Source: Rhizobium sp. Root708 (GTDB taxonomy: Bacteria; Pseudomonadota; Alphaproteobacteria; Rhizobiales; Rhizobiaceae). From it: a stretch of 64,000 nt of DNA. The notes under the pieces were generated by a model, which had not been told where the DNA came from, did no database searches, and was given only the letters and a program-made list of their open reading frames with translations. The translations under genes were made by a program, and so were the position numbers. The DNA lies in contig NZ_LMHV01000043.1 in assembly GCF_001429725.1 (NCBI RefSeq), positions 452,227-516,226 of the forward strand, written 5' to 3'. Shown here piece by piece: positions 18,310 through 26,085 of this stretch; the first letter of the stretch is position 1; each line of letters begins with the position of its first letter.

Positions 18310-19869
18310 CTAGCGCTTCAGGCTGCCGAGGATGCCGCGCACCAGTGCCCGGCCAACCTGTGTCGCAACCGTCCGGGCAACGCTCTTCATCGCCGCTTCC
18401 ACCACCGTTTCACGCTGGTATCCCGGCGAGCGGGCGCGGCCCTGGGCCTTGCCCTGCTGCTCGTCATTGTCGTCGCCGAAGCCCGGCAGCGTCCAGCGGC
18501 CCGAGGCGCCGCCTTCGGTCGGCTGTGTCGGTTGCGCCTGCTTGGCGGCGTCGGCGTCCGACGCCTTCTTGGCGCGGGCCGCCAGGATCTCGAAGGCGGA
18601 TTCGCGATCAAGATCCTCGTCGTAGACGCCAATCACCGGGCTCTTGTCCATGACTCCCTGGCGCTCCGCATCCGTCAGCGGCCCGACGCGGCCGGATGGC
18701 GGCCGGATCAGCGTCCGTTCGACGATCGAGGGCGAGCCTTTCGCCTCCAGCGTCGATACCAGCGCCTCGCCGGTGCCGAGCGTGGTGATAACGGTTGCGC
18801 AGTCGAAGGCCGGGTTCGGACGGAAGGTGTCGGCGGCCGTCTTGACGGCCTTCTGCTCGCGCGGCGAATAGGCGCGCAACGCATGCTGCACGCGGTTGCC
18901 GAGCTGGGCAAGCACCGTTTCCGGCACGTCGAGCGGGTTCTGCGTCACGAAAAAGACGCCGACGCCCTTCGAGCGGATGAGGCGGACGACCTGCTCGACA
19001 CGTTCGAGCAAGACCCTCGGCGCATCGTTGAAGAGCAGATGCGCTTCGTCGAAGAAGAAGACGAGGTTCGGCTTCTCCGGATCGCCCACCTCAGGCAGCT
19101 CCTCGAAGAGCTCGGACAGCAGCCAGAGCAGGAAGGTCGCATAGAGCCGCGGGTTCATCATCAGCTTGTCGGCTGCCAGCACCGAAATCTGGCCGTAGCC
19201 GCGGTTGTCGGTGCGCATGATGTCGGAAATCTTCAGCGCCGGCTCACCGAAGAAGTGTTCAGCGCCCTGCTGCTCGAGCACCAGCATCGCGCGCTGGATC
19301 GAGGCGACCGATGCCTTCGAGATCAGCCCGAACTGGCTGGAGAGCTCGGTGGCGTTCTCGGCCATGTAGTTCAACAGCGAGGAGAAGTCCTTGAGGTCGA
19401 GCAGCGGCAGCCCGCCCTGATCGGCGATCTTGAAGGCGATGTTGATGACGCCTTCCTGCGGCTCGGATGCATCCATGAGGCGGGCCAGCAGCAGCGGCCC
19501 CATCTCGGCGATCGTGGTGCGGACGCGGTGGCCCTTCTCGCCGAAAAGATCCCAGAAGATGACCGGGAAGCGATCGAACTCGTAGTCGTCGAAGCCGATC
19601 TGCTCGGCGCGCTTGGTCAGGAAATCCTTTGGCTCGCCCTTTACGGCGATGCCTGACAGGTCGCCCTTGATGTCGGAGCAGAAAACCGGGACGCCAGCCC
19701 TGGCGAAGCCCTCGGCAAGCACCTGCAGCGTCACCGTCTTGCCGGTGCCGGTGGCACCCGTCACAAGGCCGTGACGGTTTCCGAATTTCAGGTCGAGATA
19801 TTCGGGCTTGTTGATGCTGTCGTCCGGATTGCGGCTGACACCGACGAAAATCTTGCCTTCCTCGAGCAT
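18310..19869 (-). CDS. HerA-like P-loop ATPase (DUF853 family)
   Basis: The 519-residue protein is a cytoplasmic ATPase of the HerA/FtsK-like DUF853 family. It carries Walker A GATGTGKT at residues 38-45, a Walker B stretch NLVFFFDEAHLLF, and the sensor-like FFVTQNPLDVPE. A low-complexity Gln/Pro/Ala segment and a basic C-terminal helix end the protein. Family members are found in most alphaproteobacteria, and their substrate is not settled; DNA or nucleoprotein translocation is inferred from the HerA relationship. No NurA nuclease, Sir2 or other defence partner is adjacent, so a defence role is not suggested. The start at 19869 (MLEEGKIFVG) has GGAGGGAGA upstream and fits the family; the longer frame to 19986 is unlikely. 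Confidence 0.88.
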   Translation of the reverse strand: MLEEGKIFVGVSRNPDDSINKPEYLDLKFGNRHGLVTGATGTGKTVTLQVLAEGFARAGVPVFCSDIKGDLSGIAVKGEPKDFLTKRAEQIGFDDYEFDRFPVIFWDLFGEKGHRVRTTIAEMGPLLLARLMDASEPQEGVINIAFKIADQGGLPLLDLKDFSSLLNYMAENATELSSQFGLISKASVASIQRAMLVLEQQGAEHFFGEPALKISDIMRTDNRGYGQISVLAADKLMMNPRLYATFLLWLLSELFEELPEVGDPEKPNLVFFFDEAHLLFNDAPRVLLERVEQVVRLIRSKGVGVFFVTQNPLDVPETVLAQLGNRVQHALRAYSPREQKAVKTAADTFRPNPAFDCATVITTLGTGEALVSTLEAKGSPSIVERTLIRPPSGRVGPLTDAERQGVMDKSPVIGVYDEDLDRESAFEILAARAKKASDADAAKQAQPTQPTEGGASGRWTLPGFGDDNDEQQGKAQGRARSPGYQRETVVEAAMKSVARTVATQVGRALVRGILGSLKR

Positions 19870-20067
19870 TTCGAAACGTCTCCCTCCGGCATTCGATGCC
19901 GCTTGCGTCAAAATGCGGAGCGCAGTTTCCGCATGGTCATTGTAATATCGCCTGACTGTTATAAGCAGGCAGCTCCGTGCGGACAACTGCCTGCATTAAA
20001 AGGAAAAGTGGGATAAGCTCGGTCTGACGGGCGGACCGCTTGAGTTGCCGCATGAACTCGATTAACG

Positions 20068-20083
20068 TTGACGTTAACGTCAA
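20068..20083. promoter_or_regulatory. Perfect 16-bp palindrome, MerR/LiuR-type operator candidate
   Basis: TTGACGTTAACGTCAA is a perfect palindrome 16 bases before the start of the next gene. It resembles operators recalled for MerR-family acyl-CoA regulators such as LiuR; that resemblance is from memory. No MerR gene is in the window. Confidence 0.5.
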
Positions 20084-20099
20084 AAATAGGAGGCTGACG

Positions 20100-20498
20100 A
20101 TGAATGAAATCGTGGACCAGATCGCCGCGCGCGTAGGCATACCTGCGGATGTGGCGGAAAAGGCCGTTGGCATGATGCTCGGCTTTCTGCAGCGGGAGGC
20201 CGCCGATGGCCCCGTCGCGAAGATGATCGAAGCCATTCCCGGCGCGTCGGATCTCGTCGCGAAGTATAACGGTGAGGGCGAAACCGGTGGTGGCGGCTTG
20301 CTCGGCAGCATCATGGGCGCGTTCGGCGGAGCCGGCGGCGTCATGGCGCTCGGCCAGCAGCTGATGGGCGAAGGCCTCGGCATGGGCGAAATCACCACGC
20401 TTGCCAAGGAAACGATCGCTGTCGCCGAACAGCACGCCGGCAAGGAAGTTGTCGACGAGGTTGTCGCATCGGTGCCTGGACTCGGCCAGTTCATCTGA
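20100..20498 (+). CDS. DUF2267-like glycine-rich protein
   Basis: The 132-residue protein has a helical N-terminus (MNEIVDQIAARVGIPADVAEKAVGMMLGFLQ), a central Gly/Met-rich segment (GGGGLLGSIMGAFGGAGGVMALGQQL), and a helical C-terminus ending EVVASVPGLGQFI. This pattern matches small alphaproteobacterial proteins often placed in DUF2267; biochemical function is unknown. TAGGAGG with about 6-base spacing supports the ATG at 20100 rather than the in-frame ATG at 20040, which would run through the palindrome. It is a single-gene unit; the palindrome just upstream suggests repression or activation by a dimeric regulator. Confidence 0.8.
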   Translation: MNEIVDQIAARVGIPADVAEKAVGMMLGFLQREAADGPVAKMIEAIPGASDLVAKYNGEGETGGGGLLGSIMGAFGGAGGVMALGQQLMGEGLGMGEITTLAKETIAVAEQHAGKEVVDEVVASVPGLGQFI

Positions 20499-20510
20499 CG
20501 CTAGAGCGCC

Positions 20511-20530
20511 GTGCGTCCCTAGGGACGCAC
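20511..20530. repeat. Perfect 20-bp palindrome
   Basis: GTGCGTCCCT is followed directly by its reverse complement, 12 bases after the DUF2267-like gene. It could be a terminator stem or part of an intergenic palindromic element. Confidence 0.6.
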
Positions 20531-20554
20531 AAAGGACACTCTATCTTATCGAAT

Positions 20555-20579
20555 CTAAAGCATCGGGCCGATGCTTTAG
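20555..20579. repeat. 12-bp inverted repeat with single-base centre
   Basis: CTAAAGCATCGG and CCGATGCTTTAG are separated by one base. Together with the palindrome 25 bases before it, the stretch resembles rhizobial intergenic palindromic elements; membership in a named family was not checked. Confidence 0.55.
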
Positions 20580-20629
20580 CGCGAATTCGCAATGGGCGGC
20601 GTCGCACTGCCCATTGCTTCCGACGCCGG

Positions 20630-21076
20630 TTATTTCGAAATGCCGAGAAGCGTCAGAAATACTTCCGCCTGGTCTCGCGCCGTCTGTCGATCGGCGTTAT
20701 CGAGCCATTCCTCTCCGCAAAATTTCGCAACGTCGTCGTTATCGGCAGCCGCATATTCCGGGTGCCGTGAGCCGACGATCGTCTTTTGCCAGGCGCAACC
20801 GAACATTCTGTTTTCCGTGATGGCGCCGTCGCAGCCTGTGCTGAGGCAGATCGCAACCCTGTGCTGGCTCTCAAAATTGCCGAGGGTTGCCTTGTGGTAG
20901 GTATCTATCCAGGTGTCGCGCGTGGTGCGGCAGCGCGCGGGTTCCGCGCTGAGGCTGCAGCTCTTCTCGGCGATGTAATCCTGCGCCGCGGGCCAGTCGG
21001 AAACCTCCGCCAGGCTGACGCATCCGCAGGCTAAAAGAGCGGCCACCCAATGCAATTTCGACCCTCGTCGTCGCAC
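20630..21076 (-). CDS. Secreted hypothetical protein
   Basis: The 148-residue protein begins with a basic N-terminus and hydrophobic core (LHWVAALLACGCVSLA), probably a signal peptide; one of the two Cys residues could be lipidated, though the lipobox is poor. The mature part contains six further Cys residues, spaced as if for disulfides, and no recognised domain. The start is GTG at 21076 with a weak AGG upstream; no ATG in frame would give a leader. It is alone on its strand between the palindromic elements and a small ORF. A periplasmic role is inferred from the leader and Cys content only. Confidence 0.65.
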   Translation of the reverse strand: MRRRGSKLHWVAALLACGCVSLAEVSDWPAAQDYIAEKSCSLSAEPARCRTTRDTWIDTYHKATLGNFESQHRVAICLSTGCDGAITENRMFGCAWQKTIVGSRHPEYAAADNDDVAKFCGEEWLDNADRQTARDQAEVFLTLLGISK

Positions 21077-21182
21077 GACCCGAACCTGGTCCGTGAATCA
21101 CTTCACGCCAGTTCGATTACTCTTTTACGTGTTGTCGGTGCGCGCCGGAAGCCGCAATTTTCACCGCCGGCGAGAAGCGAAA

Positions 21183-21389
21183 TCAATGCTTGCTCTTGGT
21201 TTCCCGGGCGAGCTTCAAAATGACATCGTCGGCCGCATCGGCGAGGGCCATTGCAATTTCGGCAGCCTTCCAGCCTCTCTTCTCTCCATTGCGGATAAGT
21301 TCGAAAAGCATGGGCTCGAATTCGGACCTACAGGTCTCCATTCGCTGGTCTGAGTTCAAGCGATTCTTGGAAGATTGAATATCTGTCAT
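21183..21389 (-). CDS. Small hypothetical helical protein
   Basis: This 68-residue frame encodes a charged, probably helical protein (FEPMLFELIRNGEKRGWKAAEIAMALADAADDVILKLARE). The pattern resembles small Rhizobiales cytoplasmic proteins, but no family is recognised. A GGGG stretch sits 7 bases upstream of the ATG. Codon use looks normal for the window, which favours a real gene over a chance frame. It is monocistronic, with an AT-rich promoter-like region upstream. No function is proposed. Confidence 0.55.
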   Translation of the reverse strand: MTDIQSSKNRLNSDQRMETCRSEFEPMLFELIRNGEKRGWKAAEIAMALADAADDVILKLARETKSKH

Positions 21390-21751
21390 CTCGATACCCC
21401 AGATTTAGAGGGTAGATTTATCAAGGCGGCTGAAGAGCGCAAGTAAATATGTTAATCGAACATTAATAATTCGATTTTTCGACTCGCCTCGGCCGTAAAC
21501 AACTGGAAATCCAAGAAGGGCTCGCCGGGGTTTGACGAGCCCCGCCTTCTTTGTCGCACTGGAAAAGCAACTCGGTCAGCCCAAAAATCTTGCGTTTGCG
21601 CATGCTTCCAGTCAACTTCTACTTATTTTGTATAGACGGAGGGCTGGATGCCGGAATGGCACAGTAGTTCCGGCGAGATAAAGCTGGATCGGGGCCGAAA
21701 TAGCTTTGCTTTTCTCTGTCGGCCCCGAAATATACTAACTTAAAAGTGTAT
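21390..21751. other. 362-bp gene-free region with two hairpins
   Basis: No convincing ORF is seen. The left part (to about 21480) is AT-rich and suits promoters for the small gene at 21389. Hairpin A (21514-21549) pairs AAGAAGG with CCTTCTT outside GCTCG/CGAGC. Hairpin B (21689-21728) is listed separately. A small RNA between them is possible but unsupported. Confidence 0.5.
21689..21728 (-). terminator. Hairpin downstream of zwf
   Basis: TCGGGGCCGA and TCGGCCCCGA form a perfect 10-bp stem with a 20-base loop, 23 bases after the zwf stop codon. No strong T-tract follows on the minus strand, so it is terminator-like rather than certain. Confidence 0.55.
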
Positions 21752-23275
21752 TTATTCGGATTGTTTTTTATGGTTGTGCGTCAAAACGCCCAACGCGTGC
21801 CACTGCCGTCCGTCCTGCTGGATGAGGTCGTCGGCGCAGGCGGGACCCATGCTCCCGGGCGCATACGGATCCGGTTTTTTTGCACCTGATGCCCACACGT
21901 CAAGGAACGGCTGAACGGCTGCCCATCCGGCTTCGATGCCGTCTGCACGTTGGAAGAGCGTCTGGTCGCCGATGAAGAGATCGTAGAGCAAAGACTCGTA
22001 GCCCGTCATCTTGCCGATATCGAACATCTCGGCGTAGCGGAAATCGAGCGACACCGGAACGGTATCGACCGAGAGGCCCGGCGACTTGATCGAGAGCTCG
22101 ACGCTCAGGCCCTCGTCGGGCTGCACCTGGATCACCATGCGGTTCGGGGGCAGGCTGCGTTTGATGTCGGTTTCGCGGAACTGCGCGAAAGGCACCTGCC
22201 GGAAGGTTACGACGATTTCGGTGTCGCGCGCCGTCATCGCCTTGCCTGTCCGCAGATAGAACGGCACGCCGGCCCAGCGCCAGGTATCGACATAGAGCTT
22301 CAGCGCCACAAAGGTTTCCGTATCGCTGTCGGGCGACACGTCCTTGCTGTCGCGGAAGGCGGTGATGGCGTTGCCGTTCAGCGTTCCCGACGTGTAGGCG
22401 CCGCGCACGGCATGCGTCTCGGCCTCTTCGGGCGTATAGATGCGCAGCGCGCTCAGTGCCTTGCTCTTCTCGCTGCGGATCGCCTCGGCGCCGAAGCCGT
22501 TCGGGGCTTCCATCGCGATCATTGCCAGAAGCTGGAACAGGTGGTTCGGCACCATGTCGCGGAGTGCGCCCGTCGCATCGTAGAACTTGCCGCGCATGCC
22601 GACATCGACGGTTTCGGCGGCGGTGATCTGCACGTGATCGATGTAGTTGTTGTTCCAGAGTGACTCGATCATCATGTTGGCGAAGCGCGCCGTCAGGATG
22701 TTCTGTACCGTTTCCTTGCCGAGGAAATGATCCAGCCGGTAGACTTGGGTTTCCGCCACGCGGCTGAGGATCTGGGCGTTGAGCGCGCGCGCCGAGGCGA
22801 GGTCCGTGCCGAAAGGCTTTTCGATGGCGATGCGGCGGAAACATCCGTCGCTTTCCTTCGTCAGATTATGCTCTGCCAGTTTATTGACGAGCGGACCGAA
22901 GAATTGCGGCGGCACCGCGAAGTAAAACGCAGCATTACCGCTCTGCGATGCTTTCAGCCGGTCGGCGATCTGCAGGAATATATCGTCCTTGGTGAAGTCG
23001 CCGGAGATATAGGCGATGCGCTTCTTGAGGCGCTGCCAGCCGTCGGTCTTCTGATGCGCGCCGCCATCGTCCATGCCGGCGAGAAAGCTGTCGAGGTGAT
23101 CGACCAGCATCGCGTCGTCGCCGGCATCGATGCCGATACCGAGGATATGCAGATCGTCTCCGACCATGCCGCTCTGTATCAGGTTGATGATCGCCGGCAC
23201 CAGCAGGCGGCGGGTGAGGTCGCCGGTGGCGCCGAAGATGACGAGGGTGACCGGCGGGGTGGGGGCTACGTCCAT
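21752..23275 (-). CDS. zwf: Glucose-6-phosphate 1-dehydrogenase
   Basis: This enzyme oxidises glucose 6-phosphate to 6-phosphogluconolactone with NAD(P), feeding the Entner-Doudoroff and pentose phosphate routes in the cytoplasm. The 507-residue length is normal. The nucleotide-binding motif GATGDLTRR is at 15-23, EKPFG at 152-156, and the active-site signature RLDHFLGKE with its catalytic His at 180-188. AAGGAG lies 9 bases before the ATG. In rhizobia the main zwf is usually followed by pgl and edd; neither is here, so this may be a second, independently regulated copy. That last point is an inference from gene order. Confidence 0.95.
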   Translation of the reverse strand: MDVAPTPPVTLVIFGATGDLTRRLLVPAIINLIQSGMVGDDLHILGIGIDAGDDAMLVDHLDSFLAGMDDGGAHQKTDGWQRLKKRIAYISGDFTKDDIFLQIADRLKASQSGNAAFYFAVPPQFFGPLVNKLAEHNLTKESDGCFRRIAIEKPFGTDLASARALNAQILSRVAETQVYRLDHFLGKETVQNILTARFANMMIESLWNNNYIDHVQITAAETVDVGMRGKFYDATGALRDMVPNHLFQLLAMIAMEAPNGFGAEAIRSEKSKALSALRIYTPEEAETHAVRGAYTSGTLNGNAITAFRDSKDVSPDSDTETFVALKLYVDTWRWAGVPFYLRTGKAMTARDTEIVVTFRQVPFAQFRETDIKRSLPPNRMVIQVQPDEGLSVELSIKSPGLSVDTVPVSLDFRYAEMFDIGKMTGYESLLYDLFIGDQTLFQRADGIEAGWAAVQPFLDVWASGAKKPDPYAPGSMGPACADDLIQQDGRQWHALGVLTHNHKKQSE

Positions 23276-23354
23276 GGTGATCTGCTCCTTGTGGCCGCGG
23301 TCAATATAAAGCGCGCCTGCATCGTCACAAGTGGCGGCGCAGGCGCGGGATGTA

Positions 23355-24125
23355 TCAGGCCTTTACGGCGACCATGAAGAGGCGCGGAAAGCGCAGCAGC
23401 ACGCGGCCGTCGGACATCTTCGGATAGGCTTTCTCGACGCGGGCGTGATAATCCGCCAGGAACGCCTCGCGATGTTCTTCGCCGGCATGGTCGAGATAGG
23501 GCCGGAGACCGGTGCCCTTCACCCATTCGACAATCGCGGCGGCATCGGCCATCGGGTGATTGTAGATCGTATGCCAGATATCGACCCTGGCCGATTTCGC
23601 GATCAGCCGGCTGTAATAGGTCGATGGGACAGGCAACGGATTGCGGCGAACGCTCTTGGCGGCGAATGCGGCCTTCCAGGGGCCGGCATGCCCGGTTTCT
23701 TCCATCAGCAGGTGCGTCGGCTCATTCAGGTTGTCGGGCATCTGCACGGCAAGCGCGCCGCCCGGCGCAAGCCCGTCCATGAGCCTATCCATCAGGTCGA
23801 TATGATCAGGCAGCCACTGGAAAACGGCGTTGGCAAACAGCAGGTCGACAGGCTCGCTCGGTTGCCATGTCGCGAGGTTCGCTTCCACGAACGCCGTTGA
23901 GGGCAGCCGCTTGCGCGCCGCTTCCAGCATGTTCAGGTCGCTGTCGAGCCCGACGACGCCGGCACTCCCGTAGCGATCGATGATGAGTTCGGTCGAATTT
24001 CCCGGGCCGCAGCCGAGATCGATCGCCCTGTTGATGCGCTCGAGCGGAACCTGTGCGAGCAGATCCCGCGCCGGGCGGGTGCGCTCGTCTTCGAACTTCA
24101 CATACTGGCTGGCGGACCATGCCAT
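23355..24125 (-). CDS. tam: Trans-aconitate 2-methyltransferase-like enzyme
   Basis: The 256-residue cytoplasmic protein is a class I SAM-dependent methyltransferase. Motif I AIDLGCGPGNSTELI binds SAM, and the acidic residue in VVGLDSDLNML follows at the end of strand 2. The N-terminus MAWSASQYVKFEDERTRPARDLL and FANAVFQWLPDH match Tam, which methylates trans-aconitate, an inhibitor of aconitase and the TCA cycle. Length fits E. coli Tam. GGAG 8 bases upstream supports the ATG at 24125; the earlier Met at 24149 is not needed. It stands alone between zwf and a cupin gene, on the same strand as both. Confidence 0.88.
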   Translation of the reverse strand: MAWSASQYVKFEDERTRPARDLLAQVPLERINRAIDLGCGPGNSTELIIDRYGSAGVVGLDSDLNMLEAARKRLPSTAFVEANLATWQPSEPVDLLFANAVFQWLPDHIDLMDRLMDGLAPGGALAVQMPDNLNEPTHLLMEETGHAGPWKAAFAAKSVRRNPLPVPSTYYSRLIAKSARVDIWHTIYNHPMADAAAIVEWVKGTGLRPYLDHAGEEHREAFLADYHARVEKAYPKMSDGRVLLRFPRLFMVAVKA

Positions 24126-24245
24126 GGGATGCACTCCTTGCTTACACATTGCTTCCTGCGCGCACGCGCATTCAGTTTGTATTGCGAGGGACGCGCTTCC
24201 GGAAGGGATAGCTTTGTTTTGAAACGAGAATGTGAAGAGGAGAAG

Positions 24246-24269
24246 GCCGAGACTGGCTCCAGTCTCGGC
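24246..24269 (-). terminator. Terminator-like hairpin after the cupin gene
   Basis: GCCGAGACT and AGTCTCGGC pair around GGCTCC, 40 bases downstream of the cupin stop. On the minus strand a CT-rich run follows. Confidence 0.6.
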
Positions 24270-24309
24270 ATTGCTTTTCAGGCATCGGCCATTGAGCCGA
24301 TAGCCCTGC

Positions 24310-24777
24310 TCAGGCCGCCAGGATGGTGATGCCGTGGGCGTTGGCGGCGGCCTTCATGCGGTCCATCGTTTCCGCCGAAGGTGCTGTCTTCGGCGGTTCC
24401 TGCGAGCCTGCGGCTTCCAGGAATTCGGCCATGCCGCTATCGACGATCGCCGCGAAGGCGGCGGTCTCGGTGCCTGTGTTGGAGTAGGCGTGGGCCTGCT
24501 TCGCCTCGATGCGGACGATATCGCCCGCCGTCGCCTCGAACTCGTCGATGCCGTTCGCGGTCGCCCGGCGAATGGTCAGCCGACCCTCGAGTATCCGGAA
24601 GACCTCGGGGCTCGCGTGCTGGTGCAATGGCGTGCGGCTGCCGGGTGGCACCGTCACGTCGAATATGTTGAGCCAGTTTCCCTGCAGTCGAGCCCGCCGC
24701 TCGATCCGATCGCCCAGCACGAAGAATACCTTCGCGCTCGCCTGGGCAGGCGCTTTCACAAATGAGTTGGACATCAT
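24310..24777 (-). CDS. Cupin-domain protein
   Basis: This 155-residue protein has a single cupin_2 barrel. The metal-binding first motif appears as PPGSRTPLHQHASPEVFRILEG (two His and a Glu), and the second as GDIVRIEAKQAHAYSNTG with its His. Members bind metal and act as enzymes or ligand sensors; the substrate cannot be told here. The start at 24777 (or the adjacent ATG at 24774) avoids the lysine-rich stretch of the longer frame. It lies 126 bases downstream of the patatin gene on the same strand and may be co-transcribed with it. Confidence 0.8.
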   Translation of the reverse strand: MMSNSFVKAPAQASAKVFFVLGDRIERRARLQGNWLNIFDVTVPPGSRTPLHQHASPEVFRILEGRLTIRRATANGIDEFEATAGDIVRIEAKQAHAYSNTGTETAAFAAIVDSGMAEFLEAAGSQEPPKTAPSAETMDRMKAAANAHGITILAA

Positions 24778-24903
24778 GTCTCGCTTTTTCTTTTTCTTGG
24801 CGGCGAGCCCGTTAGACCTTTCCGGAGCCATTGGCAACCCGCAGCCGCCGATCGTCGCTGTCGCGACTTGTCCCGGCGCATATGGGTTCTGGCGTTTGCC
24901 GCT

Positions 24904-25980
24904 TCAAGCCGCATCGCTTTTCTGGTCGCCGCTGCTCTGCTCCGCCAGAATGCGCCTGGCAACCTCGTCCAGCGCCTTGGCATTGTCCTTGGCGAGCGAT
25001 GCACCGATAGCCTTCAACGCCTTGATATTATCAGGCGAGGCATCGTCGAGCGCATCGTTTTCCTTCTGCGTCAGCTGCCGGTCGAGACGGAAATAATCGA
25101 GGCTCCGAATATTGGCATCCGTCACCACGGTAGAGTAGTCGAGCTCGGTGCCGGCAGGGTTGAGAAGCGCGTTTGCCTGATAGGAAGCCGTGCTTGCCTG
25201 TCCCTGCATCAGGATCGAAATCAGCGGCGTATCGCGGGCCGGATGCATCCAGCCGACGGCACCCCAGCCCTTGGCCTCCTGATAGGCGACCGGTCGGTTC
25301 TGCTGGCCCGTGCCGAGCGACAGGAAGACCAGCCGGTCATCCTGCCACGGCTTCTTGCGCGCCTCGACATAGGCCGCGAGGATCGGGTCGTTGGCAAACA
25401 CGCCGCCGTCGATCAGCGGCAAGAAGCGGTCTTCCTTCTTCGCGCCGATCCGCTCGATCAGTGCCGGCGGGAAGTAGGTCGGCGCCGCCGAGGTCGCCCT
25501 TGCTGCCTCCCAGTAGCGGAAATTGCTGTTCTTCTTGTCGGCGTTCGACATGAAGAGTGCTGTCCGGTTGCGAATGTCGTAGGCCGGGATGAGGACGGTC
25601 GACAGGCCCTTGTCCAGCGTCGCGGTTCCCAACCGCTCCTTCAGCTTCGCCTCGAGCGAAACGGTTTCGTAGCTCGGGCTGCTCAGGCCATAGGGATTGA
25701 TGATGTCGCCGAGCGGCGGTTTGCGAAAGATATCGCCGCCCTCCTTCGCGTAAAGCTCAAGCAGGTCCGACGGCGTGCAGGCTGCTTCGCCGGCCTTCGA
25801 CGGGTGAGGGCAGGTCAGGCCGGCCGCGATGATGCCGCCGGTCGAGGTGCCCGCGATCAGGTCGAATGCCTTGTGCAGCGGCAGCCCGTTCAACCGCTTG
25901 GCCAGTTCCACCAGGATCAAGGCCGGAATGATGCCGCGGATGCCGCCGCCGTCGATCGAAAGAATAAAACGCGTTGCCAT
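24904..25980 (-). CDS. Patatin-like phospholipase
   Basis: The 358-residue protein is a cytoplasmic serine acyl hydrolase of the patatin family. The oxyanion loop DGGGIRG occupies residues 10-16, the nucleophile motif GTSTGG with Ser46 lies at 44-49, and the catalytic Asp191 is in LIDGGVFANDP. These give a complete Ser-Asp dyad, so it is probably active on phospholipids or similar esters. GGAGGGG 4 bases upstream supports the ATG at 25980. Patatins of this build include CBASS effectors, but no nucleotide cyclase, E1/E2 or JAB gene lies nearby, so a housekeeping or lipid turnover role is more likely. Confidence 0.9.
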   Translation of the reverse strand: MATRFILSIDGGGIRGIIPALILVELAKRLNGLPLHKAFDLIAGTSTGGIIAAGLTCPHPSKAGEAACTPSDLLELYAKEGGDIFRKPPLGDIINPYGLSSPSYETVSLEAKLKERLGTATLDKGLSTVLIPAYDIRNRTALFMSNADKKNSNFRYWEAARATSAAPTYFPPALIERIGAKKEDRFLPLIDGGVFANDPILAAYVEARKKPWQDDRLVFLSLGTGQQNRPVAYQEAKGWGAVGWMHPARDTPLISILMQGQASTASYQANALLNPAGTELDYSTVVTDANIRSLDYFRLDRQLTQKENDALDDASPDNIKALKAIGASLAKDNAKALDEVARRILAEQSSGDQKSDAA

Positions 25981-26085
25981 TTGCCCCTCCATCCGGTTCA
26001 TCCGGTGGTGGAGAGTATGAATTGCAACCAAAAGAATACTACAAACTGAAGCGCACTTTTTGATTGAAGTCGGTTGCAGGCAAAA

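Noticed and set aside
18310..19869. HerA-like ATPase as part of a defence system (HerA-Sir2, HerA-DUF4297 or similar)
   Set aside because: The protein is the widespread DUF853 type, and no nuclease, Sir2 or DUF4297 gene adjoins it.
24904..25980. Patatin gene as a CBASS (CapV-like) defence effector
   Set aside because: No nucleotidyltransferase, HORMA/TRIP13, E1/E2 or JAB gene is nearby. The neighbours are a cupin and an alcohol dehydrogenase.
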